Shown here: positions 10,235 through 16,756 of the stretch, one piece after another
Position numbering within the stretch: the first letter of the stretch is position 1
Layout: every line of letters starts with the position of its first letter
Assembly (NCBI GenBank): GCA_038400315.1
Contig: CP151667.1
Span: 682,001 to 746,000, forward strand
Length of the DNA: 64,000 bases
Origin: Isosphaeraceae bacterium EP7
Lineage (GTDB): Bacteria; Planctomycetota; Planctomycetia; Isosphaerales; Isosphaeraceae
Reading direction: 5' to 3'
Notes under the pieces: model-generated
What the model saw: the letters and a program-made list of their open reading frames with translations, nothing else
Told to the model about the DNA's origin: nothing
Database searches by the model: none
Translations under genes and position numbers: made by a program

Positions 10235-11386
10235 ATGGGCAAAATCAACGTCAGCCAGAAGCGGATCGACGCCAACCGCCGGAATGCCTTGCGCAGCACG
10301 GGGCCGAAGACGGTGGAGGGGAAGGAGAAGTCTCGGCGGAATAGCCTTGTTCATGGGCTGGCCGGCGAGGGCGTGGTGTTGCCCAAGGACGAGACGGCGG
10401 CGGCCTGCGCTCGGGCCGAGCAGTGGATGTCGTCGTTGCGGCCGACGAATGCGTTCGAGCTGGGCCTGGTCGAGACGATCGCGGTAGAGAGCGTGCGGAT
10501 TGAACGGTGCCGGATCGAGGAGCGGGTGGCTCGCGACCTCAGGGCTCGCAGGGCGGTGCATTGCTGGGGGAGCGAGCGCACGGCCGCGATCGAGAAGGTC
10601 GCGCGAGGGCTGCCGAAGCGGCCGGCCGAGATCAGGGCGACGCTGGAGATGTCGGCGCCGGGCTGCGACTGGCTGATCGCGCGGTGGCGGATGCTCGGCG
10701 CTGCGCTCGACAAGGGGAGCGAGTGGACCGACGAGCAGGAAGGGCTGGCGCTCGACCTGCTGGGCATCGCCGCCGAGCTGCGCGACCTGGACAGCCCGAT
10801 CGAGGCCAACGACGGCGGCAGCACGCTCGAACATCGGCAAGACCTGGTTGATGACCAGCTCGAGCGCCTCATACGGATCAAGGACGAATGCCTCGACGAG
10901 GTCGAGGACGCCTTGCAGGAGGCGACGATCCAGGGGTTGTCGACCGTGGATGATCCGACGCTGGTGCTGTTGCGCCGGTATGAGACGGCCAGCATGCGGC
11001 GGTTGAAGTGGGCGCTCGACCTGATGCATAAGGGGAACAAGACGCGGCCCGACGATCACGGGTTCGGCAAGCGCGACTTCGACCCGCCCGCCTGGAAAGG
11101 CCCCAACCCGGCCGCCGTTCCCAACTTCCCGACCCCCCGCCAGATGCCGCCTTCGTCCCCCGCACCCGGCGCCGAACGAAGCCATTTTGGCCAGCCAGGC
11201 ACCACCGCCCAGGCCGGCCCCGACCCGTACTTCGGCCTGAATGCCCGGATTTCGCCGCAAATCCAGGCTGCGAGGCCGCTCGATCCGGAACCGAGGCCCC
11301 GGCCCGAGGCCCGGCCGACCAGCGATCGGGCGCGACGCGCACGCGCGGCCCGTCGTGCGGCGATGGCCGAGCTGGTCCTGAGCTAG
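10235..11386 (+). CDS. HGLAG-type hypothetical protein, paralog 1
   Basis: A 383-residue protein of unknown function. The N-terminus (residues 1-50) has the motif SQKRIDANRRNALRSTGPKT, then EGKEKSRRNSLVHGLAG, basic and strongly conserved with the gene at 42847. The middle (about 60-270) is alpha-helical with VETIAVESVRIERCRIEERV and LLRRYETASMRRLKWALD; the tail is Pro/Arg-rich and ends in an Arg/Ala-rich helix. The basic head suggests nucleic-acid contact, but this is inference. Proteins with this head are widespread in planctomycetes and acidobacteria, often in many copies. The ATG at 10235 is chosen because the homology with the second copy begins there; the frame stays open upstream. Confidence 0.8.
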   Translation: MGKINVSQKRIDANRRNALRSTGPKTVEGKEKSRRNSLVHGLAGEGVVLPKDETAAACARAEQWMSSLRPTNAFELGLVETIAVESVRIERCRIEERVARDLRARRAVHCWGSERTAAIEKVARGLPKRPAEIRATLEMSAPGCDWLIARWRMLGAALDKGSEWTDEQEGLALDLLGIAAELRDLDSPIEANDGGSTLEHRQDLVDDQLERLIRIKDECLDEVEDALQEATIQGLSTVDDPTLVLLRRYETASMRRLKWALDLMHKGNKTRPDDHGFGKRDFDPPAWKGPNPAAVPNFPTPRQMPPSSPAPGAERSHFGQPGTTAQAGPDPYFGLNARISPQIQAARPLDPEPRPRPEARPTSDRARRARAARRAAMAELVLS

Positions 11387-11639
11387 CCGCCCGCCTCCGT
11401 CGGATTTGCGGGACACCGTCCTGCCCGATCGGCAGGTTCCCGCTCGGATGCGCCCGGCAAAACGCCGGATGTCCCCATACTAGGCGGGGCGCCGCGCATT
11501 CGTTGGTATTAGATAAGCCGGTGCGTCGAGTCCGTCGGCGGTAAATCCTCGTCATTTCCATTTTCGTTGCTACGACAGGCCGCGATCCCTATGCTCACCC
11601 CCGGCGGCGTCGTCCCCCTACATCTCCGGAGCCACAGCG

Positions 11640-12266
11640 ATGATCCGATCCTTCGGTCCGTCAGCGATTGCGATGGCCCTCATCTGTCTCGGTTTTAGCT
11701 CAAGCTCTCGGGCGGAGTTCCTCACCTACGTTGCCGTCCTCGACGGTCCCAGCGAGGCTCCGCCGGTCGACTCGCCCGGCACCGGCTTCGCGACGCTCCA
11801 GTTCGACTCCGTCGCCCACACCTTGCACCTCAGCGTGACTTTCAGCGGCCTGATCGGCGAGACGACCGCGTCTCATATTCACGGCCCCACCGCCGTGCCG
11901 GGTGCAGGGACGGCCGGCGTCGCCACGCAGGTCCCGACGTTCGTCGACTTCCCGCTCGGCGTGACGAGCGGGTCGTACGACCATACGTTCGACACGAGCC
12001 TGGACTCGTTCTACAACCCGGCCTTCCTCAACAACAACGGCGGCACGGCCCTCCTGGCCGAGGCGGCCCTCGCCTCGTCCCTCGCGGCGGGCACCGCCTA
12101 CCTCAACATCCACAGCACGTTCGCGCGCGGCGGCGAGATCCGAGGCTTCTTCACCCTCGTCCCGGAACCTTCGAGCGTCGTGATGATGGGCCTCGGCATC
12201 GCCGGCCTGATGGGCTATGCCGGCCGTGGCCTGCGGCGTGCGTCCGTCGTGCGGCAATCATCCTGA
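11640..12266 (+). CDS. CHRD domain protein with PEP-CTERM sorting signal
   Basis: A 208-residue exported protein: signal peptide (MIRSFGPSAIAMALICLGFSSSSRA), a CHRD (chordin-type) domain from about 27 to 170 with the typical SHIHGP, AYLNIHSTFARGGEIRGFF signature, and a C-terminal VPEPSSVVMMGLGIAGLMGYAGR segment with the PEP motif, hydrophobic helix and basic end expected for exosortase-dependent sorting. The role of bacterial CHRD proteins is unknown; surface or exopolysaccharide-matrix attachment is likely from the sorting signal. The exosortase gene is not in this window. The gene stands alone and ends in a hairpin terminator. Confidence 0.9.
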   Translation: MIRSFGPSAIAMALICLGFSSSSRAEFLTYVAVLDGPSEAPPVDSPGTGFATLQFDSVAHTLHLSVTFSGLIGETTASHIHGPTAVPGAGTAGVATQVPTFVDFPLGVTSGSYDHTFDTSLDSFYNPAFLNNNGGTALLAEAALASSLAAGTAYLNIHSTFARGGEIRGFFTLVPEPSSVVMMGLGIAGLMGYAGRGLRRASVVRQSS

Positions 12267-12284
12267 ATCCTGACGCCTGACTCG

Positions 12285-12328
12285 CCCCGATCGTCCCCCG
12301 CCGATGCAATGGAGGCGGACGATCGGGG
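12285..12328 (+). terminator. Hairpin between convergent genes
   Basis: A perfect 12-bp stem (CCCCGATCGTCC / GGACGATCGGGG) with a 20-nt loop lies 18 bp after the CHRD gene and 44 bp beyond the end of the convergent transporter gene. There is no long T-run, so it may work in either direction or only protect 3' ends. Confidence 0.6.
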
Positions 12329-12372
12329 TCGTCCAAGCAGGTCACTTCTCTTCTTTGACAATTCGGATGCGA

Positions 12373-13275
12373 CTATTCGGAAGGGAGCGTTGCGCGCCTC
12401 GCGGGCAGGTAGCGCACGGCGACCCCGGCCAGGAGGAAGACGCCGCCGACGACGGTGGCAAGCTCGGGATATTCGCCGACGAAGAGGATGACCCAGATGG
12501 GGCTCAGGACCGGTTCCAGCAGGCCGAGCAGTGCGGCCTCGGGGGCGTGGATCGTGCGGAGGCCGCGGGCGAAGAGGACGTAGGGGATGGCCAGTTGGAT
12601 GGCGCCGAAGGCGACGAGGACGGGGACTTGCCCGGGGGTCGGCACGGTGATGGCGCCGGCGGTCAGCAGCAGCCAGGCACCCAGGGTGGCGGCCGCGACG
12701 AGGTTTCCGGCTGCGCTGGTCCAGAGGGGGTCGAGGTCGCGCAGGGCCCGGAGGCCCACGACGACGGCGGCGTAGGCGATGCCGCTGGTCAGGCCCAGGA
12801 GGATGCCTTCGCCGTCTCGCGGGCGGATGTTCCCCTCGGCGCGGCCCCAGGCGACGATCGTGATGATGCCGACCATCGCCATCGCGATGCCGGCCATCTC
12901 GCGGCGGCTGGGGCGCTCGCGCAGCAGGATCAGGCCGATGGGGACGGTCCAGAGGGTGGCGGTGCACTGGAGGAAGATGGCGTTGGCCGCCGAGGTCAGC
13001 TTGACCGAGGTGAGGTAGAGGCCGGTCATCGCGCCGAAGGCCAGCCCGAGCGGGAGGAGGCTGGGGCGGAAGACCAGCTTCGACCGGGGGACGAGCGGGA
13101 GCAGGGCCAGGCCGGCGAAGAGGCTGCGGTAGAAGGCGATGGACAGCGGGTCCATCTCCAGCCGCTTGGTGATGAAGCCGCCGGCACTCCAGAGCGTCGC
13201 CGCCCCCAGGATGTAGAGCCGACCCCGTCGCCTGTCGGCGGCGCCCTGGGTGCCGGGGGGGGAAAGTTGGGTCAC
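12373..13275 (-). CDS. EamA/DMT-family membrane transporter
   Basis: About 300 residues with ten predicted TM helices in two EamA repeats (first repeat LYILGAATLWSAGGFITKRL...; second GILLGLTSGIAYAAVVVGLRAL...IPYVLFARGLRTIHAPEAALLGLLEPVLSPIWVILFVGEYP). These drug/metabolite transporter proteins export amino acids, purines or other small metabolites; the substrate cannot be read from sequence. The GTG at 13275 (VTQLSPPG) is preferred because the residues before it are low-complexity; an upstream GTG at 13350 is possible. It diverges from the RING-type gene, so the two share a promoter region of about 50-120 bp. Confidence 0.88.
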   Translation of the reverse strand: MTQLSPPGTQGAADRRRGRLYILGAATLWSAGGFITKRLEMDPLSIAFYRSLFAGLALLPLVPRSKLVFRPSLLPLGLAFGAMTGLYLTSVKLTSAANAIFLQCTATLWTVPIGLILLRERPSRREMAGIAMAMVGIITIVAWGRAEGNIRPRDGEGILLGLTSGIAYAAVVVGLRALRDLDPLWTSAAGNLVAAATLGAWLLLTAGAITVPTPGQVPVLVAFGAIQLAIPYVLFARGLRTIHAPEAALLGLLEPVLSPIWVILFVGEYPELATVVGGVFLLAGVAVRYLPARRATLPSE

Positions 13276-13397
13276 GCCTGGTCTTGCTCCTGCGGCCCTG
13301 ACGCTGGAAGGAACGCGGTCGATCGGCGAAGATCGTACAGGGGGCCGCACGCCGGGGGGAAGCCCGGCCGGCTCGTCTCGCCTCCCGAGGCCCGTCG

Positions 13398-14222
13398 ATG
13401 GAACTGCTGCTGCTCAGCTTCCTGGCCCTGCTCGCCTACTTCGCCCTCCGCTGGATGTCCACGGCGCGGTCATGGATGCTCGGCGGTCGGTTCGCCGCCT
13501 ACCGACACCTGGCCTCGAGGGTGAGCGGCCGTTACGAGGGGCGTGGCCTGTATGACCCGCCGACGGTCAGCTTCAACCACGAGGGGTCGAGCGTCAGGGT
13601 CGGGCTTGCCCCGCAGGTCCCCGGGCACCCGCCGCAGGCCAGGACCCGGGTGGTCGCCCGGTTCGCCGAGGGGATCCCGCTGAGGCTGGAGCTGGCGCCG
13701 GTCAACCGCCCCGCCCCGCCGCAGATTCCCCGAGGCACCCAGTTCGTGCGCTGCGGCGACGCGGCCTTCGACCGCGCCTTCGTGATCCAGGCCAACGACC
13801 CGGAGATGGCCCGCAGCTTCCTGACCCTGCTGCCCAGGCTGGCCATCGAGACCCTGGCCCGGATGGGGCCCCCCGGCGGGATGCTGCTGTCGGTGAACCC
13901 GGACCGGATGCTGGTGCAGGTGGACAAGAACTTCGGCCAGTCGGCCGAGGCGCTCTACGGCGTCGTCAGCCAGGCCCTGATGGTCCACGACGCGTTGCGG
14001 CAAGGGGTGCTGGCCCGGGTGAACCAGGGGATCTCGATCGTCGAGGTGGGCGCCCCGCACCCCGAGACCGGCCCGCCGATCTGCAAGGTCTGCGGCGAGC
14101 CGATCGACGGCCCGTCGGTGCTCTGCACGACCTGCAAGACGCCGCATCACGCCGACTGCTGGGAGTTCGTCGGGACTTGCTCCATCTTCGGCTGCCGGGG
14201 CAAGCAGGCGACGCCCGCCTGA
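13398..14222 (+). CDS. Membrane-anchored RING-type zinc protein (candidate E3)
   Basis: A 274-residue protein with an N-terminal TM helix (residues 2-20), a central domain (about 45-215) of unknown type that lacks Cys clusters, and a C-terminal treble-clef/RING-like zinc domain: C229-x2-C232, C243-x2-C246, H250/H251, C254, C261, C266. This Cys/His order matches the prokaryotic RING/PHD-like domains reported in bacterial ubiquitin-like operons. It is the first gene of a co-directional set followed by Ubl, E2 and E1 genes, which supports a ligase or adaptor role at the membrane. The 216-bp gap to the Ubl gene may contain a second promoter. Ligase activity is inference; a purely structural zinc domain is the alternative. 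Confidence 0.75.
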   Translation: MELLLLSFLALLAYFALRWMSTARSWMLGGRFAAYRHLASRVSGRYEGRGLYDPPTVSFNHEGSSVRVGLAPQVPGHPPQARTRVVARFAEGIPLRLELAPVNRPAPPQIPRGTQFVRCGDAAFDRAFVIQANDPEMARSFLTLLPRLAIETLARMGPPGGMLLSVNPDRMLVQVDKNFGQSAEALYGVVSQALMVHDALRQGVLARVNQGISIVEVGAPHPETGPPICKVCGEPIDGPSVLCTTCKTPHHADCWEFVGTCSIFGCRGKQATPA

Positions 14223-14438
14223 GCCGCTCGTGCCGGCCGCCCGGAATCGCCGCGGGGCCATTCCTGGAGGGACGGCGTCTCAGTATCATGGAGGCACCCG
14301 GCCCATGCGTTGGCCCGGGGCCCGGTCGTCCGGAGCATCCACCCCCCGGGCGAGACGACGGGCCGACGAAATTCGGAGCATCGGGCCGGAATATCGGCGG
14401 GCCCGGGACGAATCGGATGCAGAGGAGGTATCCCGACG

Positions 14439-14732
14439 ATGTCCTATGGTAGCCCTGCCGATCCCAGCGGAATCCAGGTGACCTTCCTGGACCAGACCGG
14501 CGCCAAGAGCGTGAAGGCCGTCATCGCCTTCAGCGTCCCTGTCAGCCGGATCTTGCCAAACATCATCACCAAGATGAACCTGCCGGCGACCAGCCCCGAC
14601 GGCCAGCCGATGAGCTACTCGCTCGACCACAAAGAAGGGGGCAAGCGCCTGCTCGAGAACCAGACCCTGGTCGAGGCCAACGTCCGGGACGGTGACCACC
14701 TGATCGTGTACCCCGAGGTGGTGGCCGGCTGA
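14439..14732 (+). CDS. Ubiquitin-like modifier ending in Ala-Gly
   Basis: A 97-residue beta-grasp protein: strand GIQVTFLDQTGAKSVKAVIAF, helix SRILPNIITKMNLP, then MSYSLDHKEGGKRLLENQTL and DGDHLIVYPEVVAG. The order of strands, helix and the LxENQTLVEANVRDGDHL segment matches YukD/EsaB-like and ubiquitin-like folds. The chain ends in VVAG, so a C-terminal glycine is already exposed and no processing protease would be needed before E1 activation. An AGAGGAGG ribosome-binding site lies 8 nt before the ATG, which fixes the start. The genes that follow are E2 and E1, which identifies it as the conjugated modifier. Targets are unknown. Confidence 0.85.
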   Translation: MSYGSPADPSGIQVTFLDQTGAKSVKAVIAFSVPVSRILPNIITKMNLPATSPDGQPMSYSLDHKEGGKRLLENQTLVEANVRDGDHLIVYPEVVAG

Positions 14733-14789
14733 CCCAACCCCCCGAGCGGCGACGCCGCCGACCCAACGCCCGAGCCGAGCCCGAGGCCC

Positions 14790-15452
14790 ATGAGCTACGA
14801 GTCGCCGCGCATCCGCCGCCTCCGCAACGACCTGCTCGCGCTGGAGCGCCTGACCGGCGAGAGCTCGGTCTTCCGCTTCAAGGCCTCGGGCAAGCCGCCG
14901 CAGACCTTCCTGATCGAGTTCCGCGGGCAGGGGCTGGCGCGTGAGCGGGGCAAGATGGTCGTCCGAGACACCCACGAGATCGAGGTCAAGCTCGACGCCT
15001 CGTATCCCCGGACGATGCCCAACCTGCGCTGGGTCTCGCCCATCTATCACCCGAATATCTCCGAGATCGGCATGGTCTGCCTGGGCGGGTACGGCACCCA
15101 TTGGGTCCCCAGTCTGATGCTCGACGAGCTCTGCGTGATGCTCTGGGACATGGTCCGTTACCACAACTACGACATCCGCAGCCCCTACAACCGCGAGGCC
15201 GCCTTCTGGGCCGCCAACCAGACCAGGTTCACCTTTCCGCTCGACACCAGGCCGCTGCGAGACCGCCGCGTGGCCCTCGGCCGAGTTGACCACTACCCCG
15301 CGGCCGAAGCCATCCCCCTGCCCGGCCCGACGACCGAGCCCGACCGCGGCTCGATGATCCAGATTCTCGACCTCGAGCTGGACCTGAACCCGCGCAAGGC
15401 CCCGCCGCCGAGCCCCGGCCGCCCCGACTCCGACGTCTTCTTCCTCGACTGA
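14790..15452 (+). CDS. E2 ubiquitin-conjugating enzyme-like protein
   Basis: A 220-residue protein with a remarkably canonical UBC fold: YPRTMPNLRWVSPIYHPNI carries the Y-P...P spacing and the HPN motif (residues 87-89), followed by GMVCLGG with the predicted catalytic Cys97, then THWVPSLMLDEL (W105, P107), and the helix-2 type SPYNREAAFWAANQ. It would accept the Ubl from the E1 as a thioester and pass it to a target or to the RING-type protein. Residues from about 160 form an extra C-terminal tail ending in acidic DSDVFFLD, absent from minimal E2s. It is 57 bp after the Ubl gene and 67 bp before the E1 start. Confidence 0.92.
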   Translation: MSYESPRIRRLRNDLLALERLTGESSVFRFKASGKPPQTFLIEFRGQGLARERGKMVVRDTHEIEVKLDASYPRTMPNLRWVSPIYHPNISEIGMVCLGGYGTHWVPSLMLDELCVMLWDMVRYHNYDIRSPYNREAAFWAANQTRFTFPLDTRPLRDRRVALGRVDHYPAAEAIPLPGPTTEPDRGSMIQILDLELDLNPRKAPPPSPGRPDSDVFFLD

Positions 15453-15519
15453 CCGGTCCGGAATGGGCCCGGGGCCCTCCGACGCGACCCGCGCGAACCC
15501 GCGAGATCGGCCACCCACG

Positions 15520-16740
15520 ATGGACGACACGCTCCGCTTCCTCGACGACGAGACCGACCTCACCACGGGCGCAGGCCCCGAGGCCGGCGACGACGCCCCG
15601 CTGATCATCGACGACGACGACCGCTACGGCCGGCTTCGCCTGATCCCCTGGTGGCGGCAGGAACGGCTCGCCGCGTCGAAGATCCTGGTGGTGGGCGCCG
15701 GGGCCCTGGGCAATGAGGTCCTTAAGAACCTGGCGCTCGTGGGGGTCGGCAAGGTCTACGTGATCGATCTGGATGCGGTCGAGCCGTCGAACCTGTCCCG
15801 CTCGGTCCTCTTCCGCGCCCGCGACGCGGGCCTGGGCAAGGCCGAGGTCGCCGCGCGGCGTGCCGCCGAGATCAACCCCGACGTCCGGCTCGTGCCGCTG
15901 CGGGGCGACGTGATCACCGACGTGGGCCTGGGCCTCTTCGCCGAGGTCGACGTGGTCATCGGCTGCCTGGACAACCGCGAGGCCCGGCTCTGGGTCAACC
16001 GCCAGTGCTGGAAGGTGACGACCCCCTGGGTCGACGCCGGCATCCAGGAGATCCAGGGGGTCGTCAAGGTCTTCGTCCCGCCCGACAGCGCCTGCTACGA
16101 GTGCGCCATGACGGCCCGCGATTATCAACTCCTGAACCTGCGCTACAGTTGCCCGCTGCTGACCCGCGAGCAGATGCAGCAGGGCAAGGTGCCCACGGCC
16201 CCCACGATCGCCTCGATGATGGGCGCCTTGCAGGTGCAGGAGGCCCTGAAGCTGATCCACGGCCTTCCCGTGGCCGCCGGCTCGGCCCTGGTCTTCAACG
16301 GGGTCAGCAACCAGTTCTACTCGACCAGGCTTCCCCACCGAGACGACTGCCTGAGCCACGAGACCTATCCGACCCCGACTCCCCTGCCCCTCTCCGCGAG
16401 CTCGCCCGCGTCCAACCTCTTCGCCCTGGCCCGCACGCACCTTGCGGGCCCACTGACTTTGGCCCTGGACCGGGACCTGGTCACCACCATCGGCTGCCCC
16501 GCCTGCGGCTGGACGACGGACGTGTTCCGCCCCCGGACCAAGGTCCGCGCCGCCGAGGCCACCTGCCCCAGCTGCCGCACCGAGGCCCGCGCCGAGAGCG
16601 TCCACGAGGTGCCCGAAGGGTCGCCGCTGGCGGCCCGATCGCTGGCCGAGCTGGGCATCCCCGTCTACGACATCGTCAGGGTCGATGGACCCGACGAGTC
16701 GGCCTTCTTCCTGCTGGCCGACGACCGCCCCGAAGCCTGA
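15520..16740 (+). CDS. E1-like Ubl-activating enzyme (ThiF/MoeB superfamily)
   Basis: A 406-residue ThiF-fold enzyme: Rossmann GAGALGNEVLKNL (nucleotide binding, 59-71), VYVIDLDAVEPSNLSRSVLF (80-98), the GCLDNREARLWVNR segment (148-161), a CYEC pair at 192/195, and YSCPLL with Cys211 as the likely catalytic or zinc residue. A C-terminal zinc ribbon (C326/C329, C349/C352) follows and may recruit the Ubl or E2. It would adenylate the C-terminal glycine of the Ubl and load it on a cysteine. An in-frame ATG at 15463 would add 19 weakly conserved residues; neither start has an obvious ribosome-binding site. It is the last gene of the cluster and converges with the MMPL gene 16 bp away. Confidence 0.92.
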   Translation: MDDTLRFLDDETDLTTGAGPEAGDDAPLIIDDDDRYGRLRLIPWWRQERLAASKILVVGAGALGNEVLKNLALVGVGKVYVIDLDAVEPSNLSRSVLFRARDAGLGKAEVAARRAAEINPDVRLVPLRGDVITDVGLGLFAEVDVVIGCLDNREARLWVNRQCWKVTTPWVDAGIQEIQGVVKVFVPPDSACYECAMTARDYQLLNLRYSCPLLTREQMQQGKVPTAPTIASMMGALQVQEALKLIHGLPVAAGSALVFNGVSNQFYSTRLPHRDDCLSHETYPTPTPLPLSASSPASNLFALARTHLAGPLTLALDRDLVTTIGCPACGWTTDVFRPRTKVRAAEATCPSCRTEARAESVHEVPEGSPLAARSLAELGIPVYDIVRVDGPDESAFFLLADDRPEA

Positions 16741-16756
16741 AGCCGCCCGCCGGATC

